Below are positions 43,434 to 56,276 of a stretch of DNA of 64,000 bases, in pieces. This DNA is from Trissonchulus latispiculum (Eukaryota > Nematoda > Enoplea > Enoplida > Ironidae), in the NCBI GenBank assembly GCA_030248195.1, contig JASAND010020000.1:1-64000 (forward strand), read 5' to 3'. Numbering within the stretch: the stretch's first letter is position 1; each line of letters opens with the position of its first letter. The notes beneath the pieces were generated by a model. That model was not told where the DNA came from, ran no database searches, and worked only from the letters and a program-made list of their open reading frames with translations. The translations under genes were made by a program, and so were the position numbers.

Positions 43434-46400
43434 TAGAGTTGGGACCGGTTCCAATTTTCAAAACCGGTTCCGGTTCTAGCTTCCGGTTCCCGGTTCCAAG
43501 TACAAAATTAGTAGTTACATTTTGACATTATTTAATATTGGATGCAGGCCAGGGTTTTTTGCGTCCAGAAGTGCGTCTGGACGCAAAGTTTCTTATCTTG
43601 ACGCAACGAAATTTTAACGGGACGCAAGCTAGACGCAACATTATTTCGGGAGAAAATTCACTTTTGTAAAAGTGAAAACTAAATGTTTCCAGTACCAATT
43701 TTTCCATATTTTCCAAAAATTTTCTCAGTTTCTGGGGGGCTCCGCCCCCCAGACCCCCTGGTGTTTTCCACTATGTCATCGAATGCCAACGCTTTGTAAT
43801 GTGTCAGTACTTGTTGAGTTATTAGTTGAGTTATCTACCTGTATCGATACATAACAGGTCAAAGCCCATTATTAATAAAATTTGTAGCCGTAGCCGAATA
43901 TCCAAATTTTTGGGATCCTGTAATGTAATGAGGTTCATACAATTGCATTAGCACAGTTTTTAAAGTCTAAATTTTGTTCTCGACTGGATTTTCAAAACAT
44001 TTTCAGTTTCTGGGGGTTAATCCCTTAATTACCAAAAGTCACCAAATTTGTAGAGTATCCAATTTTTGGTTTGGTTCATTTAAAGCATTCTAGCGCAGTC
44101 ATCGAAAAACGTTTGTCCTGAAGAAATTCAGGCATTAAAGGGTTAATCAATCGTATTCGTAACCAACGTTAATATTTCACTGTTTTTGCCTTTGATTAAT
44201 ACTGCACTACGCATCGCATGCACGCTCTTTGTCTATTGATACTGCCTTCTCAAAATGAAAACAACTCAAAATTCTATAATTTACAAATGTAATTTACACA
44301 AAAAATGCATTAGGTATTTTAGCTAAATGTATCTGATGACAAATTAATCTTTTTAATCATTTTCATTACGGATTTATCCGTAATTTCAAAAAGTTCTTCA
44401 ACTTCTGGGGGCTCCGCCCCCCAGACCCCCCGCTGCTTGTTTGTCATAATGTTTCCGGAATTCATTAGTTGTCAGAGTTTTCGAAACAAGATTACTTCCT
44501 TTGTTCTGAATGATATTAATTTTATAGATATTTAACTAATTCTTAATTAGTTTAACTATAACATCAAAACATCTGAATAATGTGTGTCAATAATATCAAA
44601 AATTGGTCATGATATGTGTTAGATACAACAGATGCGAATTAAATTGTTTTCAACGTTTGCATTACGGATTTTTCCGTAATCGCAAAAAATTTTCTCAACT
44701 TCTGGGGGCTCCGCCCCAGACCCCCGTCGTGCATATTGGGCATATTTCACATATTTTGTAATCGTGCATTACTGTTCAGTAGCATCACCGTTCTAAGTAC
44801 TTTTTCATACGATTAAATTATGTTTCACTAAAGAAATAATCGGCATTTTTATAAAGAATACAATTTTTGCATATAAAACACGCTAAAACAATAATTTTAC
44901 CTGGACGCAAAATTTCTTAACGGGACGCAACTTAAAATTAGCTGGACGCAATGTTGACGCAAATCCGAAAACCAAAAAACCCTGATGCAGGCCCGCAGCA
45001 AGGGTTATACAATCAAAATTTTAAAGCAATACTGCAAAACAATTGGAATAGGTAACTTTAACTTTAAATAGGTATTTTTATTTCTTTAAAAAGAGTGCAG
45101 TGTCAGAAGCAAATAGCTTCCAAAACATTTAAATGCATTTAAAATATTTAAAAGCTGAAAGCCAAATTAGAAAGAAGAACAGATATATTAAAGTTATACT
45201 TAACGAGGAAATGTACAGTCGCTTGATTACACAAAATAGTTAACAGATATTTCTACATGCTGTTCCATTAATTTGAACTTTGATTGATTTTCGTCTCCGT
45301 TGCCGATAGCTTTAAATAAGAAAATAAGTACTCAACTTTCGAAGTTTTCTACTCCTCTAAAATTTACTATTTTAAAAAAAATGTTGCTTAAATCTTGCGT
45401 GCTGACAACACCACCTTCCATTTACCAATTTTTTGAGAAGATATACTCAATTTCCGACTACATCCCATCGAGCTCTCATCTTTTCTATGAGGTTAATATT
45501 TAAATATGTAAGCTGGTTAAAGTTTTCATTCGGCGATGTATCGTTCACGTCTGAACGAAAGTGCCCGTCTTTCATCAATTATATACAATTGGAATTTTAG
45601 AACAGAAAATTTCAAAAATTCGTTAAAATTAATTTAGAGACATTTTCACAGCTGCATTTTGTAATACACACAAAATTACTTAACAAAATTTGAAAAATCA
45701 GAAGCATGAAAACAAAAAATTACGAAATTCCTTCCGGAAAAAAGGAAGTAGAAATTTTCCCTTACAATACATTTTCATAATTTATCAAGTATGTTTAACA
45801 TTTAATTTTTGTCTTAACAGACGGGATAATGTCACTAGTGTTGATTCAAAGAAACATTTGAAATTTCTCTTAATTCTATGCCTCGGCTTCAGTGAAACCT
45901 GAAACATGCCTCGATCGCCTGAAAAGGGGAAGCGGTGAGTTTGTGTCACCTCCAGTGGAAGCTGAAGCTGTCGTTTGCAGTTTAGGGTCTAAATTTATTC
46001 TACGGAGTATCAGCTTCAGTTTCAGTTCCAATAATTGTACCTTCATTTCACGTTTAGTTTGAAACTCTTAATTATTATCAGTCTCATCCTACATATTTCG
46101 CCTTCAGGTCTAAATTTGTTTCGTTTCAGTTCAAACTGGATTTTTAGTTTCAATTTCAGTCACTAGCTTGAAAAAGACAATATGAATGGCAACAGTGAAT
46201 GGCCACAAAAACAAAATCCAGCTTTTGCAAAATTTAAACTCCTGCAAAAAAATTAGTTCAAGTCCATTTTTAAGAGTGGAACCGGCCGGTTCCAAATCCT
46301 ACCGGTTCCGGTTCCGGTTCCGGTTCTAAAATTCCTTCCGGTTCGGTTCCGGTTCCGGTTCCGGTTCCAACCGGTTCTAGTGGAACCGGTCCCAACTCTA
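43434..46400. mobile_element. Non-autonomous hAT-like element, 2.97 kb, with a nested insertion
   Basis: A perfect 20-bp terminal inverted repeat, TAGAGTTGGGACCGGTTCCA, occurs at 43434-43453 and inverted at 46381-46400. Inside both ends are strings of GGTTCC/CCGGTT motifs. ATTCCAAG lies next to the left end (43426-43433) and again 4 bp past the right repeat (46405-46412), consistent with an 8-bp duplication and a slightly extended right end. No frame over about 70 codons, so no transposase. Confidence 0.78.
43551..44983. mobile_element. Nested transposon with 10-bp target duplication
   Basis: The 1433-bp element begins AGGGTTTTTT and ends AAAAAACCCT. The 10-bp sequence GATGCAGGCC flanks it on both sides without mismatch (43541-43550 and 44984-44993). 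Its subterminal regions repeat GGACGCAA/TTGCGTCC motifs. Inside are three GGGGGCTCCGCCCC blocks (about 43735, 44407 and 44703). A 9-11 bp duplication is typical of Mutator-like elements; that assignment is an inference. Confidence 0.82.
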
Positions 46401-46599
46401 TATAATTCCAAGGTTTAGCAGGACTTAGTTAGTATAGGAATCCCTAAAATTCAGCTCTGCTAGCATTGAACCAGATAGACCTATGTTCCTTGAAAAAGAC
46501 TGCTAGGAGTTAGTTACACTACTGTAGAACAAGAGAGGAGAGTACAACTACGGTACTTCTGTGTCCTCTCTCTTCTTTTATCACTGCAGGTCAACGTTG

Positions 46600-47620
46600 G
46601 TTTTTAAGATGGTGGTTTTTTGTAGGCAATAATTTTGAGCCATCGTTCCCCTATCATTACTTGGAGTGGAGTTATATATTTTGTCTATCAAAATTAGCCA
46701 ACATTTTCTCTTTCAATGGATGGATACCCGGAAACTAATTTTGGTTTTTGAGAAATACATATTTTACCAAATATTTGACTGAGTGTAAAAAGTTTCAGAT
46801 TGTTTGCAGAATGCAGACTGAATAAAATGTTTCCAAGTTTGGGCATCGTTTTATATCATTCGGAATGAATCGAACAGCTGGGAACCTTTTCTACATGGTT
46901 ATTGTGAACTCCGTTCTTTTTTGGGAGAAAATTAGTTAAAATGCGCTAGCTAAATATTGTATACTTTCCTCAACTTTGTCAAGCCATTGCTATTACCTTA
47001 TTTAGAAAGCAGCAATTTAAAAACAAAAACTAAACTAAGACTAAAAAAGCTCACGGGGTATTTTTGTGTAAAACAAAATAATGTGAGTTGCTAAATGGCA
47101 GATCTGCAGTCTGCAGCTTGTAGAGTAAATGCACCGCAATCGCTGGAAACAAACTCCATTTTAAACAACAACCTATGTATGTGGTAGTAATTGGAAGATA
47201 ACCCAGCCTCAGATGTTTGACTCTGTGGCGGCCTTCAAATCAACATCCTTGGTTCAAGCGTACAGCGTTGTTCAATAAACATTGGATAGTTTGATTTCAG
47301 AGTTTCTGGCAAAGTATGAGAATTGGCTATATTTCACGATAGTGAAAAGCTAGAAAAATGCTTTCAAATGCAAACAGGTAGAGCTCAATGAGATCTTTCG
47401 CATGAATATAAACATGACTATGCTGCGGTACCCACTGTCAGAAATACGTAATATCTGAAATGCCGAATAATTATATAAAGAGGGATTGTGCGGAGGGTGT
47501 AGCCGTGTAAGTAGGCAAGCTGTTTAGAAAGTTTCATGACTCTTGGACATGATGTGGGTTGTATATTGTATACTAACAATATAGGTAGGTACCCAAAAAT
47601 CACCTCCTTGAGTTAACAAC
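46600..47620 (+). mobile_element. Diverged TTAA-family copy
   Basis: Segments such as ATTACTTGGAGT, ACATTTTCTCTTTC, GGTATTTTTGTGTAAAAC and CACCGCAATCGCTGGAAA follow in the same order as in the copy at 49192-50173, with many changes. The end is recognisable as CCCAAAAATCACCTCCTTG. No intact termini. Confidence 0.55.
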
Positions 47621-48442
47621 ATAAGCAATGCAATTCTTTAGCAAAATTGTTTACGAAAAATTTTTGGGTTCCCTTGGGTTCCGCTTGGAAAACTTAAATA
47701 TTAAAAATTCTAAAATTTCAAAATTTTGCTGCAGATCGATCGCTAATGTATATTAGGTTTTCTTAGGTTTCTAATAAATCTTTAAAATAAATAAATAAAT
47801 TTCTAAATAAATTGAAATATTGGAGATTTTATCTCCGAGCTCAAATCTGTATGCAGGTCAAAGGCTCAATGCTCAATAAGAATAATAATAATCAATTAAA
47901 TTAAAATTTATTTTTAAGTTTATTTTAGAAAATTCATTGAATTAAGCTGAAATAAAAATTTTCAGTTTGCAAATTGAAATCTCTATTAATTGAAATTAAT
48001 CCAACTTTTAAACGTTAACCTGAATTTTGTAAACTTTCCTTTCAAAATTTCCCTAAGGAAAGATTTCACCATTGAGCTCAATTGTGGTTGAACTCTGAGA
48101 CTAAAATTTCCAAAATTTCAATTGTATTTTCATTTTACTAAGAAAGATACTTTATTAGCTTTCATCGAATGCATTGATTGCTGCATATGATTATATATCT
48201 ATTAAATAAACAAAAACAGGTTTTAGTTTTATCTTATACTTTTTTCTGCTTAACGGCTTGGGCTCCGAGATAAAAGTTTCCAAGCTTTAATTGGCCCAAA
48301 TCCGTTATCCGGCAGGTGCACAAATCCTTGTGCACAGCACTTGCACAACATTTAAATTTGTGCAGATTTCAAATTACAACTGAAATGTGATGAGTTTATA
48401 CTCTTCCCGCATGTCCAAAGCTGTGTAAGAGCTGGTACTTAA

Positions 48443-50415
48443 GGTGGTGATTCCCTTTGGTCACATAAATTTTGCACCATTATTACTCATTCATTACTTG
48501 GAGTTAAGAAGTCATTTTTATATCAAAATGTAGCTTGACATTTTCTCTTTTTAATGCATGCCATGAAACTAAGGTTGCTGTTCTGAAATATTTTTAACAC
48601 ATTTTAGAAGAAGTATAATTTTCCAGAATTTTTGCAGACTCAGGTAAATTTTTTCGCGAGACATCGGTTATATATATCATTCGATACCTCCATCAAATAG
48701 CTGGGGAAGATTTTTTATTTATTGTGAAATCGCTCTTCGTTATAGAGAAATAAGCTTGAAATGTGAGCTTAACCTGGATTTTGCCTACTTTTTCCAAATT
48801 TGTCGAGCGATTACATTAGCTGGAAAGCAGCAATCGGGGCAACTAAAAAATCGTCCCTGGGTATATTTGTGCAGAACACATTTGTTCAGTAGCAGCCCTC
48901 CAGATTGCATGGTGAATGCTCCACAATCTTTGGAAAAAAATTGGTCGTGGTTTTGCAAAAACTACATTTTTTATGATAGCAGCCTACAGGATAGCAGATG
49001 GAAGACGATCATGCTTCGGATAATTTGTCCCTGTGAGACCTTCAGATCGACGCCCTTAGTTTGATTTTACGGCTTGGGTAGTTCAAGAAATGTTGGATTA
49101 TTTGATTTCTGCAAAAATGACAAGTTTTCGACGCCAAAACAAGAAAATCGGCTATATCTCACGGTAAAGAAAAGCTAGAAACTTGCTTTAAGGTGGTGAT
49201 TCCTTTTGGAGACATCAACTTTGAACTCTTATTACTCATTCATTACTTGGAGTTAAGAAGCCATTTTTATATCAAAATGGAGCTTACGACTTTCTCTTTC
49301 TAATGAATGCAATGAAACTAACTCCAGTTCTCGGAAACTATTTAAATGGATTTTAGAAGTACTTTAATTTTCCAGATTTTTTGCAGACTAAAGTAAATTT
49401 TTTTGTGAGGCGTCGGCTACATCATTCGATTCCACTATCAAATAGCTGGGGACCCTTTTTTAATTATCATGAAATCAGTTTTCGTTATGAAGAAATCAGC
49501 TAAAATGTTTGCGCAACCTGGATTTTGCCTGCTTTTCCCAACTTTAGCATGCGGCCACCTTAGCAACAAAGCAGCAATCGGGGCAACTAAAAAAGGGTCC
49601 CTGGGTATTTTTGTGTAAAACATGTCTAGTAAGTGTCAACCTTCTAGCTTGCATAGTAAATGCTCCACAATCGCTGGAAAAAATTTGGTCATGTTTTTGC
49701 AAAAACTACATTTTTTATGATAGTAGCTCACGGGATAGCAGTTGGAGGATTATCATACCACAAATGATCGGCCTCGACGAGACCTTCAAGTCGACATCCT
49801 TAGTTTAATTTTACTGCTTTTGTAGCTCAAGAAATCTTGGATTATTTGATTTCTGCAAAAATGACAAGTTTTCAACGCCAAAATAAGAAAATCGGTTATA
49901 TCTCAAACTAGAGAAGAACTAGAAAGATGCTTCCAAAAGCAAAACTGTAGAGCTCAACGAGATCTTTCAACTGAGTATAGTCATAACTATGCAGCTGCAG
50001 GTCAGCTGTAAAAAATTGGCAGAAACCATCCTGAACGGAAATCTCGAAATTTTGAAGCGGGATTGCGCGGAGGGAGTTAGAACACCAAATGAACCCATTT
50101 TGGAAAGTTTCATCAAATTTCATCTTGGTTTGAGCCGTCAACCAACAATATGTGCCCAAAAGGAATCACCACCTTAAAAGGCAAAAATGTGAAGCTCAAT
50201 GAGGTCTTTCAAATGAATATAGTCATAACTGTATAGCTGCTGCCAAGCTTTCAGAAATTGGGAAAAACCGTCCTGATCGGAAATCTCGAATTTTTGAATC
50301 GGGATTGCGCGAAGGGTGTTAGAACGCTAAAAGAACGCACTTCGGAAAGTTTCATGAAATTTCAACTTGATTTACGCCGCCAAGTAACAATATGTGTCCA
50401 AAAGGAATCACCACC
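48443..50415 (+). mobile_element. TTAA-family element (outer copy), split by an insertion
   Basis: The outer copy begins GGTGGTGATTCCCTTTGG after TTAA (48439-48442) and ends CCAAAAGGAATCACCACC before TTAA (50416-50419). Its body is split at 49187/50178 by a second copy. Joining the two halves restores the order seen in other copies (AGCTAGAAACTTGCTTT, then AAAGGC and AATGTGAAGCTC). Confidence 0.82.
49192..50173 (+). mobile_element. TTAA-family element (inner, best-preserved copy)
   Basis: Flanked by TTAA at 49188-49191 and 50174-50177. The termini GGTGGTGATTCCTTTTGG and CCAAAAGGAATCACCACC are a perfect 18-bp inverted repeat. At 982 bp it is the reference copy for the family in this window. 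It has no open frame resembling a transposase. Confidence 0.85.
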
Positions 50416-50419
50416 TTAA

Positions 50420-51010
50420 TAGTACCTGAATGCGTTAAACCAATACCCGGCAGGATAATAAATTGCAGTTATATTGTCGCTACAGTTCACAACATTCTTC
50501 ATTCCCGAAGGGCCTTGGACATTTTAAAATCATCCATGCATACTCTTAGTATGATGTTGGGAGATTTTACCAGAAAATGTTCAGCGTTGAGGTTACTTGA
50601 ATTGAAGAGCCTTTACAGCTACCAAATTGCTGCATTCCCGAAGGGCCTTATGCATTTTGAAAAAACCTAAAATATGGCTGTTATTGCGGGTAACAGACTT
50701 GCCAATCTGCCTTGGAGCAACTTTTGTATGAAACCTGATTCGTTTATGTTGCAGCTTGCTCCCAAGCAACAATTTCCCTCAAACTAAGTGTAACAGTTGT
50801 CTTACAATCTCATTGAAAACCTGCCGGTGATTCCAGATATGGAATATCCGGCAGATTTTACACGTAAAACATAGACGAAAATGTCAAAAACCTGCCGGAT
50901 CTGGCAGGTGCATTTTTTGCAGGCAGCATGTTCAAAAGGTTGTCCAATATATTTATAACGCTGTTCTGAACAAAATGGCATTTTATTGTCAAGATGATCT
51001 TAGCATTATG
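50420..51010 (+). repeat. Dispersed repeat with CCTGCCGG palindromes (interrupted copy; left part at about 48310-48438)
   Basis: This stretch, with about 48310-48438, matches the inverse complement of 56517-57190: CATTCCCGAAGGGCCTTGG, ATGATGTTGGGAGATTTTAC, and the palindromic ATCTGGCAGGTGCA block. The TTAA elements described above sit in its middle. Confidence 0.75.
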
Positions 51011-51452
51011 TGTAATAAAAATGGTCATTTAAAGATTGTGGATTCTGGAATAGAATAGGCTTCAGTTAGGAAATGCCTTCAGAGCATGACTAAAAGTGTT
51101 AAGCCCACGAATAAGGGCGAATTTTTCGATTATTGGGGAACGTTCAATCTACTACGGACCGGCCATGGAACGGAAATGAGAATGAGCTTGAAGAACCTAA
51201 ATGCTATACTATTTGTGCTCTGTATGTAGGTATGTGTACTGTGTTTCCTGACATTGCACGAGGCATGTACCAATTTGGAAATTCGGATAGCATTTGATGT
51301 TTCAATTCTAAATTCATTCTGTTCAGTCTGGGGTTCACTCGACTCTTCCTGCAGAGGCACCATGGTCTCACAAAGTGGGCAGTCTCGGGTCAACCCGTAA
51401 TTTAACAGAACACGTTTATACCTTTATAACAAACCATAAATAAATGCCTCTT

Positions 51453-52140
51453 CTGTGGTTCGCTTGCATTTTATGTGACATTTTCGGTTACCTTAGAAGA
51501 TTCACGGTTCCTTCACGGATTGTCAGTTTTAATGATTGCTTCTTAATTTCATGCTAATTAACATTAATAGCAAAGCTTAAATTTCCATAATCAAAACCAG
51601 CACACTTTTCTCTTTCTAATTATCCAAAAATAATTACCTGTTCTGTGGTTCGATTTTATTTTACACACCGATTTTTCAACCACATGTGAAGACTTCAGTG
51701 CAACTGCCAAGTTTCACTACCTTTAATGGTTTTCCGTTAATTGCTTAATAATTAACATTAGTAATCAACTTAAAGGTTATATAATTAAAATCAGCACATC
51801 CCCCTCTTTACATTTACCAAAAAATAATTACCCTTTCTGTGGTTCGTTTTTATTCTGCAAGCCATTCTTTGTTACATATGGGAGCTTCGGCTGGTCCATC
51901 GAACTGTGACTGGTTTTAGTGGTTTTAATTGAAGTTTCATACTAATTAACATCAATAACTAAGTTGAAACTTTCATAATTAAATACAGCAGGTCTTCCTC
52001 TTCATGTTTAGCAAAAAATATTTAGTAGTTCTGTGGTTCGATTTTACTTTAGAAGCCGTTCTTTAACTTTATAGGGAGAGCTCGGCTCGTCCCTCAAAAC
52101 ATTAACAAGCTTTCTTAAGCTTTGGATCTGCTGTTAGTTT
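51453..52140. repeat. Tandem array, four units of about 190-194 bp
   Basis: CTGTGGTTCG occurs at 51453, 51643, 51837 and 52031 (spacing 190, 194, 194). Between them each unit repeats diverged ATTAACATTAATA, AGCACA and CTCTTT segments. It reads as a short satellite or the internal repeats of a transposon. Confidence 0.75.
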
Positions 52141-53309
52141 AGCTAAAGTAAATGAAACTTAAAGGAAATTAATTATTTGAAGTTGGGTTTTTGTTTAATG
52201 GTCTTGTAGTTGTTTCATGTTTTACCTACTTCGTACCTAATCGTATTAGATTGTTGTCTTTTGTCATTGTAATTTTGTGGGCTCGTACCTACAGTAATCC
52301 AACAATTTAAATGTACCTACCTAATAGCAGTCTTTTATATAGGGTCCCCTCTGGGACAGGTTTACACTTGTTTTCCTCAAACGAGAAATTAAGGTTCACC
52401 TTAATTTCTCGCCTGAATGCGTTGAACATCTGTTGTCCATTTCTTACATTTTCTTTAACAATAGGGAAAGGGATTAAGTTAATTACCCTTTCCCACTTTG
52501 CGTAAACACTTGAGAAAAGGCGGTTCTCCCGCCCGATTCTTATCAGCGTAATCATTGCAATCATGGCTTCATGACCCAATCAGAATCATTTGTTACGCGC
52601 CCTTTTTGCGCAAAGGCAATTTCGGCCAGTCAGAAGAATGATTGCCGAAATTGCCGTGATTGACAGGTAGACACTCTTTTCATCTCAGTCTTACCTTGTC
52701 TCTTGACGTGTACGGCCGCTTTTTGGCCTCTCCCTTCTCCCCCCAGTTTTCTATAATTCTAGGGCGTTACTATGCCCAAAATTCCCCCCACTCCGGAAAG
52801 GGGCTAGTGTTTTAACTTTGGGATTACATTTTGGGGATTACATGCTTCGGGGGTTTAAGATTTTATTTCCCACCTTTAGGCTCTATTCCCCATTTTGCTT
52901 TGCTTTTCATTCTCCTTGTTTTTAAGCGATTTCCCTCTTTTTCTGGGAATCGCTTCTGAGAGCATAAAAGGAATCAGAGGTCCTCTATTAAAATAATCCC
53001 CTGAGAATCTCCGTTAAAATAATCTTATTCATTGTCGTGATAAATGATTCTGATTTAGTAATATTTGTACGATATTACCTGGGTCACGTGGATTTCCGAA
53101 AGGAAATCCACTGAGAAGCTTGGACTTTTGGGAACCCTCCCAAAAGTCCCTAATTTCACGCTCAAATTCACATTTACTTAATTTTAAAGCACAGAACGCA
53201 CTCTCAAACTTTCACCACACCTTCCAAAATTCTCAAACTTTCTAATTGGCTTCTTAGGGAGACTTCCTGGACCCAGGAAATATCAAATGGTTAAGACCTT
53301 TTAACTAAG
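52141..53309. other. Gene-free sequence
   Basis: Contains local palindromes (AATTAAGGTTCACCTTAATT near 52387, GGATTTCCGAAAGGAAATCC near 53090, GGACTTTTGGGA with its complement near 53124) and C-rich blocks. No gene recognised. Confidence 0.4.
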
Positions 53310-55097
53310 GTTTTAACCCATTTGATTCAGGTTCTAACCATTACTTGCCGGTGATTTCCTGCTACCTGCCTGGATCCCTCTGCCTTGCTGCTCCCCTTGG
53401 ATCCTGCTGCTTTACCTGCCCTGGATCCTTGCTGCTCTCCCAGGATTCGGCTGATCCCTGACCCCTTGGATTCTTGCCTGGATCAGATCTCGGAGCCTCG
53501 TGATTCGTCGGTGTGAGGAACCTCGCCGTTCCCCCTGGCCCTTGCTGCTCTGATCGGTCCCGAGGATCCACTTCCGTCCTGCTCTCCTGGCCTTCCAGGA
53601 CCTTCAAGCCGATTCCTGCTTCTCTCTGCTCCGGCTATCTCAATATCGCTAAGGTGCTTTTCTGTGAGTAGAACTTTTATTAGATTTTAACAGGGAAAAA
53701 CAGTCTGCCAGGGCTGGATAGAGTGCACAAGACCTGCCATCATTCAGGGTGATTTGTCCGACACCCTTTGCTGCATCTTGCTTCTATTAGGGTGATTTGT
53801 CCGACACCCAACTGCCATTCTGACTATCTGGATCTTGCCGTGCACTGCTATCCCCCCTGGTTGAGGCTTGCTCCCTCGATCCTCCGACGACTGCTTCTCA
53901 AACTTCAGCCGCCTCTCGGCTTTAAGAGCCTGCTTCAAGGCTGCCAAACTTTAGGATTGTGGGTTCGGAGTTGGGACCACCCCGAAGAAGATAACATTGA
54001 AACAAATTGACTCTTTTTCACTGTTTCTTTAAAGCTATGTCTCTTTCTTTAATCAAACTGTCTGTCTTCTGTAAATCGTGCCTTTGAGGGTGCAAAACTA
54101 TTTTTGTACTGCAATTTCTGGGGAAGTCTAAAAGACCGTCTTGCTTTTAGCATTCGGCCGCTTCTTTAGGCAGGAAGTAGGATATTAGCTTCTGGCTGTC
54201 TTCCGAGCGGGCAGTTGGAACTAGTATCTAGAGCCTTGGGAAGGGTGGAAATCTGTGCGATATTGACTGTTTTATAACCTGAACAGCATATAGGACACAA
54301 TTTGCATATAGGCAGACCTCCTCGAATCTTAGGTTCGGTAGACAGAATATAGTGATTCGATAGTCTAGAAACTGCGCCAGATCCTGCGATATATTATTAA
54401 TTCATTGTAGGTTTCAGGTTAACTTAAACTTAATTTAATTTCTTGGTAAATTTGGGTTTACGAAAGACTGCTGATTAGGGACCTAAATTAATCATATAAC
54501 ATAAATTAATCCCTTTCTGGCAAAGGTACGAGCCCAGGATAATCTGTAGAGTGTGACTTGAATTAGTTTGCTTGTCTGTTTGTCTGTCTTTGAATTTGCT
54601 TTGACTGTTTTCTACTGTTGTTCCACATCTGTGCTTTTGTCTTTTTCATTGCAATTGATTATCCGTACCTCTTTTATCTTTTCTCTTAAACTCAGTTGTC
54701 TCTATCCTAAAGTTCCTCGTTTGCGTATAATCTCTTGTTCATTAAATTAGTAGCTTGCACTTCTGATTTCTTTAGGCCTAGTTGACTAGTTAGGTCAGCT
54801 TTAGCTTTACTAGGTAGGAGTTGAGTATTGGTGGACTTGCGGTTTAAGGTTAATATTGGGGGACTTGCGGTTTGAAGTTTGTGTTGGTGGACTTGTGGAC
54901 TAGGCCTTTGCCACTGTTGGTTTCTCGAGCGCAGAGCGAAGAGAAACCCAGGATTGTAACCAATGTCAGCGTGGCCCCGAGTGTCAAAGCAGATACACAC
55001 GTCCGATTCCCGATCACTTATCCAGACATCCTTAACCCAATCTTTATTCCAGATGCCATATAATAAGAAGCATAACCTGAATCAAATGGGTTAAAAC
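53310..55097. repeat. 1.8-kb segment bounded by a 24-bp inverted repeat
   Basis: Bases 53310-53333 (starting GTTTTAACCCATTTGATTC) and 55074-55097 are exact inverse complements. The interior has a GC-rich block of CTGGATCC/CTGCTG motifs (53350-53620) and two GGGTGATTTGTCCGACACCC copies (53748 and 53790 region). It may be a transposon fragment, but no target duplication was found. Confidence 0.5.
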
Positions 55098-55912
55098 CCA
55101 AGTGGGTTATACCCGACACATACATTACAGATGATAACGATTACGCAATATTTATATAACAGTACGTCTACCTTATAGTCAGAAATAGATATATATAGAA
55201 AAAATACAAAAAAATAAAGTTTTCACTGCAAAACAACTAAGTTTTTGTTTGTTCCTAGATTCGACATAAAATCTAAGTTCTCAAAATAGAAGTGCTTCCT
55301 CAGAATAGTCGTACTACTATTTATTTAAATACAGGGAAAAATGCATTCACTGTGCTTTCAATTCACTTTTAGAAATCGCCTTGAAACCCCTTAATGGAAG
55401 TCTAGTTACATTGGAGTTTAACCACCCCTAAATACACAGCGTACACTGACAGTCCAGTTTCATGAGAATGTAGCTCTGCACACCCAAATACTCTAGACTA
55501 ACAAATCCTGTGGGTAGCAAATATAAGGGACTTAGGAAGGGGGCAGGAGTGAGCATGGATAAAATGTTTCTCTTTACCATGTTTTATACATTTTGTTTAA
55601 AGTTAAATATAAGTAATAAACAATAACGCAATTCATGGTTAAATAATGGTTAAGTTGCTAAAATAAGAACTTATGAAATAGGTACCCTCTTTTCACTCCG
55701 CAAGCATTTAATTTCTCCTGTCTATTTGGGCCATATTTCTCTATTCATCTGTAACCCAGTTCAATCCTCTTTTCAGATACGTGGAAATAATTTTACAGAA
55801 TTGCTAATGAAAATTTGCAGAATTGCGCATGGAAACTGTTAAATGGAAATTCTTAAATTCATTCCACAAAATCTAGAAGCCCGAACTTAGAATCAAGCAA
55901 TTGCAAACACAT

Positions 55913-56126
55913 ACAGTAAGATCCGTGAAGCACTTTACGATCCCCATAAGGTGGACCATCCCGGATCGGGCACGCACTAAACCAGGCTGCTTGGTTCGAC
56001 GCTTTTCAAACAAACCCAGGATTGTAACCAACTTGCTACAGTAAGATCCGTGAAGCACTTTACGATCCCCATAAGGTGGACCATCCCGGATCGGGCACGC
56101 ACTAAACCAGGCTGCTTGGTTCGACG
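55913..56126. repeat. Exact direct duplication of 89 bp, 125-bp period
   Basis: Bases 55913-56001 and 56038-56126 are identical, starting ACAGTAAGATCCGTGAAGCA and ending GCTTGGTTCGACG. The 36-base spacer contains AAACCCAGGATTGTAACCAA, also present at about 54945. The identity implies a recent event or a conserved sequence. It does not fold as a tRNA by eye. Confidence 0.8.
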
Positions 56127-56276
56127 GATATAAGAGTTGCTTTGGCTTCTCGCGTTCACCTGGCTGTAGTGTTTCAGTGTACCTCTCAGTCTCAGCTACA
56201 GTAGCCCATAAGTTAAAGTTAATCTTTGGTGGACTCTTTAAACCTTTTACTCTTATCCAATTTCACTACATATGCA

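Noticed and set aside
53362..53947. Minus-strand open frames (81 and 67 codons) that could be retroelement gag pieces
   Set aside because: The first is low-complexity Gly/Arg/Asp/Pro from GGATCC-rich DNA; neither shows zinc knuckles, protease or reverse transcriptase motifs.
54940..56030. LTR retrotransposon with a TGGTTACAATCCTGGG primer site
   Set aside because: No pair of long terminal repeats and no polyprotein. The matching 20-base stretches at 54945 and 56011 are too short to define LTRs.
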